64,000 nucleotides of DNA from Agarophyton chilense (GCA_030374765.1 JARGXX010000037.1:457387-521386), one strand, 5' to 3'. Counted from the stretch's first letter, positions 43,965-54,826 are shown. Program-made: numbers and translations. Notes: a model not told the origin generated them from the sequence alone.

Positions 43965-45040
43965 CATCCGGACCTTTAAAGGTATTGGAGCTCACTGATG
44001 ACACGGTCGTCCTGAAAACAGGAGAGGACGTTGAACAATTTTCGCGCGATCGTGTTGAAACCGCACCAGACAACCCTGAAACCCAGGAAACTGAGAAAGA
44101 AAGCACTGTCTATCCGCAGGAAGAGGAACTACCCGTCGAATCAGACGATCCGCCTCCCGTGGCACACGGCGTTGACGCGGCTCGCGATCTCCCGCTGTGC
44201 GGCAGTACAGTGGCATTTCACGACAAATCTCGGCCGTAGAAAGAGCCAGCACTCTGGTACGACCACAGTACCTGAAGGCAGAAAAGATATTTTCAAATTT
44301 GGTCCAATTAGATCCGGTCCTAAAGCGGCTGCACAGACATCATCACCCGTTCAAGTTAAACCGTCAAATGAAACGCCACTCGCTGAGCGATTGCGCTTGG
44401 CAGCCGACCGAAGTGAAGAAGGCGAATATGAAGCTAAAACTCCATTGGTGATGGATGAAACCGCGGCCGAACCCTCGGTGAAGAAGCCCAGTTTGGCTCA
44501 GAACCCTCAGAAGGACAGACAGAACAAGAAACTTGAAGAAAAACGGATAACCGTAGACCCAACGACTGTGCAGTCAGAAGCTGAGAATGACGCTACGGTG
44601 GCACAAGAAGGCTCTCAGCTGTCCGAACAGCCTACGCAGGTTCAATCTGAAGATAAAGGGAGTTCCCAAGCGCCCTCTTGAAAGGTTCAAGGAAATGACA
44701 ACGTTGTCATATCCCGTCAGGATTGAAAGCGTTCGTTTGTCAGACGGTATAAGCTGGAGAACCGAAACCTCGCGCCATGCGCCGAAACGTTGGGAAATGC
44801 CCAGGAATACGTCATGGATCGCATCATCGATAACGGCGAATACAAAGACACCCACAGACTGCTGTATTGTATCCGTTGGAACGGTATTTCTCTGAAAGCG
44901 TATACGTGGAAGCCTATAACTCATATCCCGCGCTCAAAGATTGTGCGTCATCATCTTGGCATTCGACTACCCCTCCCTGCGGAGATCGACGCTGCGATGA
45001 TGGGATTTATAGAAGCGATTCCGCAGAACGACTATTAATT
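43965..45040 (+). pseudogene. G2 pol C-terminus with chromodomain
   Basis: After charged linker sequence in mixed frames, 44803-44960 reads EYVMDRIIDNGEYKDTHRLL then IRWNGISLKAYTWKP, a chromodomain (E-Y-V start, VKW-x-G and TWEP-like blocks with Trp kept). It ends at TAA about 45036. A Glu/Lys-rich linker of this length is unusual but may be frameshifted. Confidence 0.68.
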
Positions 45041-47136
45041 CCCTTTCTCCTCAGAAGAAAGACTTGAGACGAGAAGAATCGAGATGAAGACGAGAAGACT
45101 CAAGAAGAAGAAGAAAAAGTACTTAGGAACACGTCAAGTCACGGAAACAGAAGAATTTGGTTTATCTTACCGCCTTAAGGGTGTTGACGAAATCAAAAGT
45201 CGGTCAAAAAAATTACGCGCTGGTACGATGATTCAGCGTGGCGGCAAGCGCAGCAGGATCGCCTTGCAGCTGTGCTTAGGGAAAACCCGCATCTAAGAGA
45301 AATTGCCTCAGCGGTGCCAAAAACGGACCCTCCGCATCGCTCGGTAGTTCGGCAAACCTATGATAGTATTCCATCGACGGGTTAACACCCGATTTCGCAG
45401 CCGTTTGGTGGCGAAGCAGCCGTCACAGGCTGCGCAGCGTGCAAATCGAAGCCACTTCTGGAGTGAGGACTCTCGGAGGGGAAGTCTCCATTGTTGGAGT
45501 TGTGTGGCTCGTATGGGTTCATCGTTGAGCAATTCGAAACAGATGGTACTTTCGTGGAGACGAGGAAATTTCGGAAGGCCAATGCATGCTCCGGTATTTA
45601 AGAACGTCTTTCGTCGCCAGTGCTTTGCGTTTAACGGGGAGATGTGTAGTATTCTGCACTATCGGAATGCCGATGGAAGATTTTTTTGGCTAAGTATAAT
45701 AATACTCATAAGTGAGTGCAACGGCTAGGATAAAGCTATAAAGCGGTACCCCGCAGAAAGTCCGTGAGGTGGGATGTATTAAGTGGGACCTCTGTTTGCC
45801 AGGGCGCATCCGATTCGACCCTTTGTAGGGAAATACCGGATTGGCAACGGCGCATATACTGTAGTGAGTAGCCACGTGGCAACCATTATCTCGTACTGTA
45901 GAGGGGTTAATCTGCTTACCAAGTTTATATCTAGATATTATTATGTGCGGCGCTTATTCCTGTGCATCGTACTTAAGTCACAGAGGGAAGCATCGAATCC
46001 AAAGTGAAGGAGACAACAAACGGGTCCACAACTCAATTGTTTTTTGTTCAGGAATCCTTAACAGGAGATCCGGGCAAGCTACAACAAGTAGTTGTCCGTT
46101 CCATAGTACCAACCACCCTCATTGGCGAGTGGGGCTTTACAACCCCCATTCTAGCTCACTAGTGTTTTGCTCTACCAAACCTTCCCCTTAATCACAAGCA
46201 CCCATTCGGCAGTTTTGAACACTGTCGCAGGTGTCTGCTCTCTCCGTAGAGCGGATGCAACATATATCAATAAAGTAGAATAACGCAGATTTAATTTGTA
46301 GGGGTCTAAGATAATTTGAACTTTTTCTTTATACTTTCAAAAAAATGTCTCTAAAAGGCCTTAAAACGCATGTTGACACATGAACATCAATGTTGTTGAT
46401 TAATGTTGGTCGAATTGTGATTAATGTCACGCATACTATCTAAAACACAACCAGGACGGGTTTCACTGCGACATATATAAATATCCATATTATCGTAAAT
46501 TTTGCATTCTGTACAATAAATCTTTATTAGTAAGTTGTTATGCTGACTTTGCATCGTCCTTGGTACGCTTGAGATGTTAAGGAACCACCTAATTTCCTAC
46601 GATGCAGAGCTTGTAGATTGCATTTATTGCTTAAATACAAAGAAACAAAAAATGGCCTCACATGAGACCGTCGGTCCTGTAGACTAGGCCACCGTGCTTT
46701 TGCAACACTTCCACCTCCTTAAGCTCCGCTTCTCAGAGAGAGAAGGCTCTCACTTTCTTTCTGGAGTCCGCTTCTGGGGCTATTGCTTGCACCCCGAACA
46801 CAATAAAGAACAGAGCTTCGAAGTGGACCCGATAAAAGCTCAAACAACGGCCCTAAGCTTCACCGTGTTTAGCCTAATCCCAGCTCGAGATCGGGGCCAG
46901 GTTAGGACCCGCAGAACATATGGTTCTCCTCTCTAGGAGACGACTGTTTCTTCAAGCAAACAAACAAACGAAACAGCCCTCCCCAAGCGTCTGCGCCAAG
47001 CATTCGTTTACTTTCCGTTGTGCTATCGCGCCCATGGCCGCCTCGCTTACGCCTCGCAGTTCCTCTGTGTTTGCACCTGACTTGGAGCTCATCCACCCCA
47101 GTCCACCCCACTTCAGCGGCCGCTCCGCTCCACTCC
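45041..47136. other. Intergenic between G2 and exportin-T
   Basis: No gene is recognised in 2.1 kb. 46602-46687 is a dispersed repeat shared with 58732-58810. A 3' LTR for G2 would be expected near 45100-46200, but I could not find its partner. The last 300 bp, pyrimidine-rich, hold the exportin-T 3' region. Confidence 0.4.
46602..46687 (+). repeat. Dispersed repeat, copy 1
   Basis: An 86-bp segment starting ATGCAGAGCTTGTAGATTGC and containing ATGGCCTCA recurs at 58732-58810 with a few changes and small gaps, in the same orientation. Nature unknown; perhaps the edge of a transposon. Confidence 0.6.
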
Positions 47137-50100
47137 TCACATCGACCTCATCATTTTAGCCACAGCCACATACCCCCGTACAAGAACACCTGTTGGTGTG
47201 CCAAAGTCGTAGACAGCCGATAGGTACTTCTCCGAGACCTCCTGCGAAACCGACCCAAGCGCTTCCTTCAGCATAAACTCCGCAAAGGCGTCCTGCAGCT
47301 CACGCGCGCACGTTCTCTGCAGAGTCACAATTTCACTCACAACCGCCACAGACTGCCCACTGTCGTAATCCCCATACCTGAATATGCTTCCCCTTATTCC
47401 AGCCAACACAGATGCGCTCGATATCTTCTGCACCGCAAACTCGTTGAACCCGCTCGGAACACCCGACCTGTTTCCCTGCGTGCCGGATGCGCTCCACTTC
47501 TCAACCATTTGGCCGAGCATGTGCAACGACATTTTCATTACCGATGCCGCCACTCGAACATCCAGACGTTCCCCGATCGCACTCGCCAGAAGAGATTCCA
47601 TCACCGTCTTTATAACACCTTGGTTTGTCTTATGAACAACAATCTCAATCAGACTCGTTCCCACAATCGCATGCAGAAAGTAGGTGTACGCTCTATGCAT
47701 TTCCACTGCCTCGCGCCCCTCCTCCGATATCGCCATCAGAGTATTTCCGTCTATGGAGAACGAATGCCGATGAACCTTTTGCACAATGGGAATGTAAATT
47801 CTCATTGCTACAGCTTCAAAACTCTTTCCAAACTTTGTTATAGCTTGCGATGCCAGGATTATCACATCCCGCAGCTCTAGCGGAGACTGTGCACCGTTCA
47901 AAAGCTCTGGCATGACTTGCTCAAGGTAAGGAAGAATGTTGCTTCCAATTGCGTCAACCATGCGGTGCAAAAAGAAAAGCACCTTCATCCTCAGCTCCAC
48001 CAAAGCTGCATCTTTGGTTGGTGCAAAGCACATAGCCGAGGCCTTGATGATGGCTTCCAGACACGTAGTCCACACGCTTTGCATCTCAGCGCTCAGCGGC
48101 AATACCCTTTGAACCTTCACATCTTTCGCTGGAACTTCCTCGCTTGACGATGCGCGCTTTTCCAACCCCACCTTCTTTGGCTGTTCAGAATCGTCAACAA
48201 TGAGCAGCAACGGTTTCGAGTCTCCTCCAAACCCCTTGGAAAGATGACCCGACGCAGATATGTACGATGCACAAGCAGGGCCCGGGTGTTTTTGCACTGC
48301 CTCCATCAATGGCTTCAGAATAGAAGTAAGGTATTGTAGCGTGTCCTGGCGTTTATGGTCGGTTCCCAACAGATAGCCAACAGTTTCATATATGAGCATC
48401 TGGTTTTTGAATTCTTGAGATAGCGTATTTAGCTTCACAGGGAAAAGATGTACATGTGCCGCGTTAAGTACAGCATCCAGATGGGTTGTGGTCACCACAG
48501 TTCGCAATGGCCTTGCAAGTTTAAGTAGAGAGTAAGCCGCTTGAGAACGAATTGATTCGGAAGATCCATGACTAAGCCCTCTTCCATCGAAAAATACAGG
48601 AAGAACGGAGGACAAGAGTTTTGTGTCGCTGCGAGTAAGAAACAGGCGATAAGATCTTGCAACGAGGTCAAAGTAAGTGATTGCAATGACTTCCAGCTGG
48701 TTGTGGCGCGCCCTTTGTTGCTGGTCCATACCGGAAATCGGGATATCTGAAGAAAATGACATGCAGGCCGGCGGGTTCGAGATGACGGTGCGTCGAAGCT
48801 CGGTAATTAAAGGTACATCCGGCGCAGTTGATGTCAACACTATCAGAGTGCTTAGTGAAAGTTCCGTCAAAGAGATATCCCCATTCTGAACAGCTCGAGA
48901 AAATAACTTTCCCACAAACTCTGCACACAGCCCTGGAGCAGCCCGCACAATGCTGCGAAAAACGCTTTTGACGAGGACCTCTCTCTGTTCCGCAAACGAG
49001 TTATTTCCATCCGATCCATCGTCATGAGGATCAAAGTTGCTCGGCATCAAAGACCGTTGTTCCACGATTTCTAGAATCCCAGAGATTGCATTCATTCCTC
49101 CGGCGTTTAGGCTGTTAACCGAGGACTTTGCAGCCCGAATGAAGACATTGACGTACGCAGCGACGCACTGCAGAGTTTGAGAGGAACTCCCCTCTTCCGC
49201 ATTTGCATCTGTTAGCCTTAGAGCTTGCTCTATTGCCGTTTGAGCAATTCTAGTTGCAAATTCATGGACAGAACCATCAAACATATTGGCATTCTTCTCC
49301 TTCAAAGCCTCTTTCAGTACATCAAGAACAGTCATGCATAAAGTGTTCACTAACGAAGCAATCTCAACTTGGCTGCTTTGTATAGGAAGGTCCGGGTTCG
49401 AGTCGTGCTCAGGACTACTACGGATGAATTCGGTTGGAATGGCCTCTAACAGCGCTTCGATTCGAAGAGTCCGCAACAGATTAATCTTCAGTTCAGGGCT
49501 CATTCGCTTCAAAATGATGCTACGCAATGCATAGGCGGCTGATCCACGCGCTACACATTCCTGTTGTGCACGAAGTGCGGCATACATGGGGGATATAATC
49601 GCATCTTGAAGCACAAGACCAATGTCAATCCACTCGACGTAGCGGGCAACAATGTCAAATGCAGCTGATGTATACATAGGCTGCGTGATCAGTTCCCCGC
49701 ACTTTTGCATAATGGTAGGCACGCAGTCGTCTCTCATGGTATCTTTCACACGGACTGACGTCGCGTGGTGATGCTCACTAAGCTGCGAAGCTCGAATGCT
49801 CGTCACATCTTCATCGAGCGCCCGTAGCAAACGCAAGAACATTCCGATTGATACATTCGTCGTGGTCTGTTCGCTGCTGATGAGTGGCATAATTGTTCCT
49901 CGAAAAGCATCGGTCCAATCATGCGGATAGTCAGCAGCAACCAGCGCCGCTACAACTTGAGACACCTTATTCAGCAAAAAGCGAGGATGCTCGTTCGCGG
50001 CAGCGGCACCACTGCTGCCCGGCTTTCTAGAATGCACGAGTTGTGCCATATACCCCAGAAACTGCGTTCTGAGCGAAGCCCGCTGCTCTGCAGAGAACTG

Positions 50101-50319
50101 CGCCGCATATTTCGCAGGGTTTCTGATAACCTCATACAAAACCTGGCAGCACCAGAAGGCCACTTCTGGTCGCAATGAAACGGAAAGGTTTTGCAGGATG
50201 AACGCCCATCCATCCGGAGACTGACGAACTCTCTGACAGTATTGCAGCGCTTGTTCAGTGAGGTTCTTGTTTGCATTTGGATTCAGACATACAAGAACCG
50301 CCGCACTTAAGTCTTCCAT
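47137..50319 (-). CDS. XPOT: Exportin-T (tRNA nuclear export receptor)
   Basis: A single-exon gene of 1060 residues. The N-terminus after ATG 50319 reads VLVCLNPNANKNLTEQALQYCQ, the start typical of exportin-T/Los1/PAUSED, followed by the Exportin-1-like segment (VAFWCCQVLYEVIRN; FLGYMAQL; FLLNKVSQVVAALVAADYP) and HEAT repeats to the end (YLEQVMPELLNG; VHKTNQGVIKTVMESLLAS). The frame is open 57 bases further, but only GTG precedes, so ATG 50319 is chosen. Length fits the family (about 960-1100). It exports mature tRNA from the nucleus with RanGTP. It diverges from TFB2 with 685 bp between starts. No truncation or shift is seen. Confidence 0.9.
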   Translation of the reverse strand: MEDLSAAVLVCLNPNANKNLTEQALQYCQRVRQSPDGWAFILQNLSVSLRPEVAFWCCQVLYEVIRNPAKYAAQFSAEQRASLRTQFLGYMAQLVHSRKPGSSGAAAANEHPRFLLNKVSQVVAALVAADYPHDWTDAFRGTIMPLISSEQTTTNVSIGMFLRLLRALDEDVTSIRASQLSEHHHATSVRVKDTMRDDCVPTIMQKCGELITQPMYTSAAFDIVARYVEWIDIGLVLQDAIISPMYAALRAQQECVARGSAAYALRSIILKRMSPELKINLLRTLRIEALLEAIPTEFIRSSPEHDSNPDLPIQSSQVEIASLVNTLCMTVLDVLKEALKEKNANMFDGSVHEFATRIAQTAIEQALRLTDANAEEGSSSQTLQCVAAYVNVFIRAAKSSVNSLNAGGMNAISGILEIVEQRSLMPSNFDPHDDGSDGNNSFAEQREVLVKSVFRSIVRAAPGLCAEFVGKLFSRAVQNGDISLTELSLSTLIVLTSTAPDVPLITELRRTVISNPPACMSFSSDIPISGMDQQQRARHNQLEVIAITYFDLVARSYRLFLTRSDTKLLSSVLPVFFDGRGLSHGSSESIRSQAAYSLLKLARPLRTVVTTTHLDAVLNAAHVHLFPVKLNTLSQEFKNQMLIYETVGYLLGTDHKRQDTLQYLTSILKPLMEAVQKHPGPACASYISASGHLSKGFGGDSKPLLLIVDDSEQPKKVGLEKRASSSEEVPAKDVKVQRVLPLSAEMQSVWTTCLEAIIKASAMCFAPTKDAALVELRMKVLFFLHRMVDAIGSNILPYLEQVMPELLNGAQSPLELRDVIILASQAITKFGKSFEAVAMRIYIPIVQKVHRHSFSIDGNTLMAISEEGREAVEMHRAYTYFLHAIVGTSLIEIVVHKTNQGVIKTVMESLLASAIGERLDVRVAASVMKMSLHMLGQMVEKWSASGTQGNRSGVPSGFNEFAVQKISSASVLAGIRGSIFRYGDYDSGQSVAVVSEIVTLQRTCARELQDAFAEFMLKEALGSVSQEVSEKYLSAVYDFGTPTGVLVRGYVAVAKMMRSM

Positions 50320-51004
50320 TCGTCTCAAACCTCTGTTGAGAGCTTCTTGTAGCAATCGATCTGAATGCACTCGCACTCGAGGTCAGCCCGACTGCTATGT
50401 TTTTCGAGTGCGAACGAAATGAACTTCGGCGGCGTTAAGGCCGTCGGAAGTCATTCAGTTGCTAAGAATTGCAGCGCGAATAGTAAGTTATGGTGATGTT
50501 TAAATCGCAAAGTATGAATCGAAAAGGGAGCCGCCCATGCGCGTCAAGTGAAATCTTGAGTCCCTCGCGATGAGAATGAAGAACAAAAAGAAAGATCAAA
50601 GCTTGATAGACCAAAAGTGAAGCGCAGCGATTGAATCGCTGTTCAGTTCGCGTAGCTGTTGAACCGAAAGTCAAAGGGTAAATCGTTAATGGAGTAGCCG
50701 CCGTTTTGTTTGAGAGTGAGAGGACGGCGGCATATCAAAATAGGTTTGTAGACAGAAAAACCGGCGAATAATTTGTCAAAACACACATGGGTCCAGAAAG
50801 GAATTGTGCACAGCTGTCGGAAATTGGCAAGTGTAGTGAGTATTTGCGAAATAGCCTTTCCCCCTCTTCCACAGTGAAAGTGTTTCGATAGTAGATCGAA
50901 GGAGACAGAATCAATGCAAAACCACGAGAACGAAATAAGCTAGTCGGAAGTTGGACCTGTCTTGATAGAAGGCGGAAATCCATCGCTTTCCAAAGCCTTC
51001 TAAA
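50320..51004. promoter_or_regulatory. Bidirectional promoter region, exportin-T / TFB2
   Basis: 685 bp between two divergent housekeeping genes with no coding signal. No clear TATA box is seen at the expected distance from either ATG. By position it must serve both genes. Confidence 0.5.
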
Positions 51005-52387
51005 ATGCCCAGCTGTCTTCATTCGCAGGCTGTTTCCCTATCAGCCACGCTCTTCACCGATATAGTGCAATGGTCAAAACAGAATCCAAACTTGTTAGAT
51101 ACACTATATACTTCACCATATGCAGTTCAATGTGTTTTCCGTTCACTTCCTCCGCTTGCACGGCTTTATGTAACGCGCCTCATGTATCTACCCGACGAAG
51201 AGTCACCGCCAACACTTGAGACATTTCGCAAAAGTCTCCGACGTCGCCAACGGGCAGTGGATAGACACGAAGCAGCTCTCATGGCTCTAACTGCATTGCA
51301 CGTATTCACCGAAACTTCAGATGGTCATGCAGGGCATATAACCCACCTTTCTCTCCATCCAACGTTTGCCGGACAGCTTCGAAGATCAGTAACAAATGAG
51401 ATTCATCCTGTGTTGGGGGGTGGGAAAGGTGACTCCGATCCTCAGGAGCTTGACAATTTTGCCGCAGATCGTCTTGAATCAATTCTTAACTTCCTCGTAG
51501 AATCAACAAATGATAGAGCAGTCCCTTCTAGCATAATAGACGCCCTTGTGCATATTGGAGTGCTTGAGCAACGTCGAGAGGGCTTAAATATTACCAGTGC
51601 CGGTTTTCGACTACTATTGAAGGATACATCAGCTCAGCTGTGGATTCTTTTGCGAAGCGTTTTATCTTCAATGTTTCCTGCCAACGTTGAAGCACTCTCA
51701 CTAGTATTTGAGATGGCTTTCGCTTGTGCGGGACGCTCATATGACGTAGAGAGACTAACAATGACGCAGCAAACCCTATTGAGAGAGCTACACAACTTGG
51801 GTATAGTAATCATGGACCGGTTGTCATTCCGTGTAACTCTTGTCGGAATTCGACTGCTTGCGAATGCAAGTCGATCTTCGGCTGGCCCGAGTGACACTAT
51901 GACTCTAACAAAAACGGCCGGAGAGATACAAATATTTGTGGAAACTAACTTCCGCGTCTACGCCTATACGACATCTGCGTTTCAGATTAACTTGCTTGCC
52001 TTATTCACCCACATGCGATACACACTTCCGAGCATGGTTGTCGGTCATTTGACTCGTGACGCAGTACGAAAAGCATTAATGAATGGAATCACTGCTGATC
52101 AGATAATAGGATATCTCAATGCTCATGCTCACCCCAGAATGAAAAAAGGAACCATACCGACAAATGTCAGCGACGAAATTCGACTTTGGGAAGCAGAACA
52201 GGACAGAGTTCAAAGCAGACTTGGAGTTCTGCTCAGCGACTTTGAACATGGTTTCGAAAGCACCTTGTCTTACTCTCAAGACCTTGGAGCAGTCCTTTGG
52301 AGTTCTCCAGAACGAGGAATGCTTGTCGTTGCCAAAGAATACTTTGACCAAGTCAAGAGCTTCATTAAGAGTAATGACATACAATAA
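51005..52387 (+). CDS. GTF2H4: TFIIH subunit TFB2 / p52
   Basis: A single exon of 460 residues, the usual length for Tfb2/p52. N-terminal blocks match (LYTSPYAVQCVFRSLPPLARLY; RLMYLPDEESP), then FLVESTNDRAVPSSIIDALVHIGVLEQ and a winged-helix-like central part; the C-terminus has VVGHLTRDAVRKALMNGITADQIIGYLNAHAHPRM, the conserved region that contacts Tfb5/p8 and XPB, ending in a YFDQVKSFIKSN helix. It anchors and stimulates the XPB translocase in transcription initiation and nucleotide-excision repair, in the nucleus. The stop codon is 88 bp from the converging stop of the lactone dehydrogenase. Confidence 0.92.
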   Translation: MPSCLHSQAVSLSATLFTDIVQWSKQNPNLLDTLYTSPYAVQCVFRSLPPLARLYVTRLMYLPDEESPPTLETFRKSLRRRQRAVDRHEAALMALTALHVFTETSDGHAGHITHLSLHPTFAGQLRRSVTNEIHPVLGGGKGDSDPQELDNFAADRLESILNFLVESTNDRAVPSSIIDALVHIGVLEQRREGLNITSAGFRLLLKDTSAQLWILLRSVLSSMFPANVEALSLVFEMAFACAGRSYDVERLTMTQQTLLRELHNLGIVIMDRLSFRVTLVGIRLLANASRSSAGPSDTMTLTKTAGEIQIFVETNFRVYAYTTSAFQINLLALFTHMRYTLPSMVVGHLTRDAVRKALMNGITADQIIGYLNAHAHPRMKKGTIPTNVSDEIRLWEAEQDRVQSRLGVLLSDFEHGFESTLSYSQDLGAVLWSSPERGMLVVAKEYFDQVKSFIKSNDIQ

Positions 52388-52475
52388 GATGTACCACCTT
52401 AAGCTACCTTACGCTGATATTTAAACATTCTTCACTTCCCCCGGACACCCCTCGCTAATGAAACCAGACTTTCCA

Positions 52476-54248
52476 TCACATGGCGTTCTCACCAAGAATG
52501 GAATCCATGAGTTCATTTCTTAGTATGCCATAAGGATCCATGATATCGCAAATCGCTACGAATGCCTGCACCGGGAACTTTTGATGAGTTCGCGCCCTCA
52601 GCATTTCCTTTTCTTCAATTGCCTGGGGCATTTCAATCTTGGCCCAATGTTCAACTGCTCCTACATCCGGCCAGAGATTCTCTGCACATAGGGCTTTATA
52701 CTTGCTGAACGAATCCGTTATTTCTTTCCATGATTTCGGATCGACATCAGCGTCTGGTAGGTACATGATTATTCCTACCCATGAGTAAATATCACCAAGC
52801 GCTTTCCCAGGTTTTTCAGCCGCAGGTGACATTGGAGACTGACTTGGAGCTGTCCAGCGCTGTTCAATTGGGGACGGAGCAGGTACGTTTTCCTTTTCAA
52901 TGAGGTCGAGCAGGTTGTAGACGTATTTGACATCGATAGGATCTCCGGAATCTTTCGGCACTGGAAAGGCAACCTCCGACACCCACTGTTGTCCACCGCA
53001 ATCAAATTGAAGAATCCTATCAGACCAGTCAATCCGAACACCTTGGGACTTCCGCCAGAATGAAGCCTCAGCTGCATTTACTTTTCGAATCCAATCTACA
53101 TTGAGAGGGTCGAGATTAAGCAGCTCATCACGAATTGTCGTGAAAGAAAGTCCATCTACTTGTTCACCAGTGAGTGAGCACCGAGGGTGTGACTTGAGCA
53201 ACTGTCTCGCTTCAACAGTGCGTTCGAACTGGCTTTGAATGGGGCCTTGCGTACTCGTCTCACGCGTGAATGGGTTGCAGGTTACGACCACAACGGCATC
53301 AGTGTACGGAATCCACATATATCGCAAATGTCGGTTCGTCTCCAAAAGCTCCGTATGATGCTCCATGATCTCCTTGGGTGACAAAACAAAAGTATGCTCA
53401 ACTAGTCGATGCACGGGTACACATTGGAGCGTGACCTCAGATACGATCCCAAACATACCCATCGCTGTTCGAGCAACTTGGAATAAGCTGGGATCATCAT
53501 CATCCGCGGACAAACTCAAAATCCCAGCTCCTGGGGTGACAATCCGAAGACCGACCACCTGTTCATCGACTGGAGGAATACGGGCACCAGTCCCATGAGC
53601 TCCAACTTGAATAAAGCCACCTATTTGTTGTTCGGTGATGGAAGCAAAATTTTGAAGAGTGAGTCCGTATCTTCGCAATTCTTCTACGACTTTGTTCACG
53701 GAAGCTCCCGCTTGCACTGTAACACGCATCGTTTCGGTGTCCACCTTTAAAATTTTATCCATGTGAACTAGGTTGACCATTCCGCCACTTTCAAATCCCA
53801 GTCCATTTGGAGAAAGAGCCGACCCTACAGGCCTCAATTTTTGCTTGCTATCGTGAGATTGTTTCACTATTTGAGCCAGTTCCATTTCTGTCTCAGGCGT
53901 GAAGTACCGCTTTGTGGAAACAGAGTGGGTTCCAGACCAGTTCACCAGGTCTTGAGGTTCGAACTGAATTCCTGGTTGTTCCGAATCGTCCTCAACACCT
54001 GATTGCATCTTCCTTTCTTGATATTCCGAAAACGAAAAAATGGAAGCTGACAGAGTTAGAAAAGCGGTCAAAGCTCGAATATAGTCAACAGATTGAGTTG
54101 GAGACCGTAAGCTCGAATGTGCTCCCCGAATGATACGATTTGCTGCCGAAAAAGTCCGTGAGTTTGTACTCCAAGATGTAGAGTTATATATGCAACGCGA
54201 CAGTAGTCTTGGCATATGATGCCCTGAACGATAGTACAAAAACGGCAT
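52476..54248 (-). CDS. GLDH: L-galactono-1,4-lactone dehydrogenase, mitochondrial
   Basis: 590 residues from ATG 54248 (an alternative ATG lies 11 codons in). The N-terminus is Arg/Ser-rich with no acidic residues, a plausible mitochondrial presequence, followed by a hydrophobic segment (ALTAFLTLSASIFSF, about 59-73). The VAO-type FAD domain has RPVGSALSPNG with Leu where the aldonolactone oxidases have the FAD-linking His, so FAD should be non-covalent. Fifty-seven residues on, NFASI keeps the Ala (Ala113 of plant enzymes) that blocks oxygen, so this is a dehydrogenase passing electrons to cytochrome c. IEQRW keeps the Glu-Arg pair of the active site. It makes ascorbate in the inner mitochondrial membrane (plant Smirnoff-Wheeler route). 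Confidence 0.92.
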   Translation of the reverse strand: MPFLYYRSGHHMPRLLSRCIYNSTSWSTNSRTFSAANRIIRGAHSSLRSPTQSVDYIRALTAFLTLSASIFSFSEYQERKMQSGVEDDSEQPGIQFEPQDLVNWSGTHSVSTKRYFTPETEMELAQIVKQSHDSKQKLRPVGSALSPNGLGFESGGMVNLVHMDKILKVDTETMRVTVQAGASVNKVVEELRRYGLTLQNFASITEQQIGGFIQVGAHGTGARIPPVDEQVVGLRIVTPGAGILSLSADDDDPSLFQVARTAMGMFGIVSEVTLQCVPVHRLVEHTFVLSPKEIMEHHTELLETNRHLRYMWIPYTDAVVVVTCNPFTRETSTQGPIQSQFERTVEARQLLKSHPRCSLTGEQVDGLSFTTIRDELLNLDPLNVDWIRKVNAAEASFWRKSQGVRIDWSDRILQFDCGGQQWVSEVAFPVPKDSGDPIDVKYVYNLLDLIEKENVPAPSPIEQRWTAPSQSPMSPAAEKPGKALGDIYSWVGIIMYLPDADVDPKSWKEITDSFSKYKALCAENLWPDVGAVEHWAKIEMPQAIEEKEMLRARTHQKFPVQAFVAICDIMDPYGILRNELMDSILGENAM

Positions 54249-54731
54249 TCTGACAAAAATGGTTTGGTAAATGGCTTCTCTTTCGCGTTATACCCACCCG
54301 ATTTATCACGATATTCGTTAAACAAACGTTCGAAGGCAAAATATTGAGCGGCTTCCCACAAAAACGGGAGTTAAATAATCTTTGAACCTACTACAATTGA
54401 TACTAACATCAACCAGGAAGTCGTGGCCTTACCATCAACGACGCTGACCGTCGCGGCCGAATGCTTCCCCGTAAAGCTATAAAACGAAGAGCTCTTGACG
54501 TGTAACACATGTTTAGGGCCGTTCCAAGCCCAAAAAATACAATATATGGATTTAATGTATGGCAAATGCTCGGGCCATCATATATTGCAATAGAGACCGT
54601 ACGCCTGTAAAATTCTGGAAAGATTTTTGGGACTTCAGGAATAAAAATTGAAGTGAAAGTGGTGCAGAATTCTGCAATGGACTCATGACAAAACGCAGTG
54701 AAATCCGCCTGGTTTGTGAAGCGGTGTGCGG

Positions 54732-54771
54732 AAAGTCCGCGTAAATACTCGTTCCTCGTTTCGCGGACTTT
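54732..54771. repeat. 10-bp perfect inverted repeat, 20-nt loop
   Basis: AAAGTCCGCG at 54732-54741 and CGCGGACTTT at 54762-54771. The word AAGTCCGC recurs at 55272 and 55999. It lies directly before the larger palindrome at 54779. Confidence 0.75.
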
Positions 54772-54778
54772 GACCTCT

Positions 54779-54826
54779 GATCCCCCGCTCGTCTGGACCT
54801 TTAGAGGTCCAGATGAGCGGGGGATC
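54779..54826. repeat. 48-bp near-perfect palindrome
   Basis: The 22-base arms (54779-54800 and 54805-54826) pair at 21 of 22 positions, with a 4-base TTAG loop; the one mismatch (G against A's partner) would be a G-U pair in RNA. It sits 531 bp upstream of the lactone dehydrogenase ATG. It could be a cruciform, a transcript hairpin or the end of a foldback element. Confidence 0.85.

Larger units (their letters stand above)
38788..45040 (+). mobile_element. Ty3/gypsy chromovirus (element G2), decayed, LTRs not found
   Basis: Gag to chromodomain on the plus strand, broken by many stops and shifts. The gag region shares blocks with G1 (see 30452-32059), so the two are related. Codons and motifs are well enough kept to recognise protease, RT, RNase H, integrase and chromodomain in order. 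A hand scan for ACC-N4-6-GGT gave only about two sites (39005, 43300), unlike G1. Absence of recognisable LTRs suggests truncation or strong divergence. Confidence 0.85.

Noticed and set aside
45041-46300. 3' LTR of G2
   Set aside because: No sequence here matches anything 5' of G2 gag, so LTRs cannot be supported.
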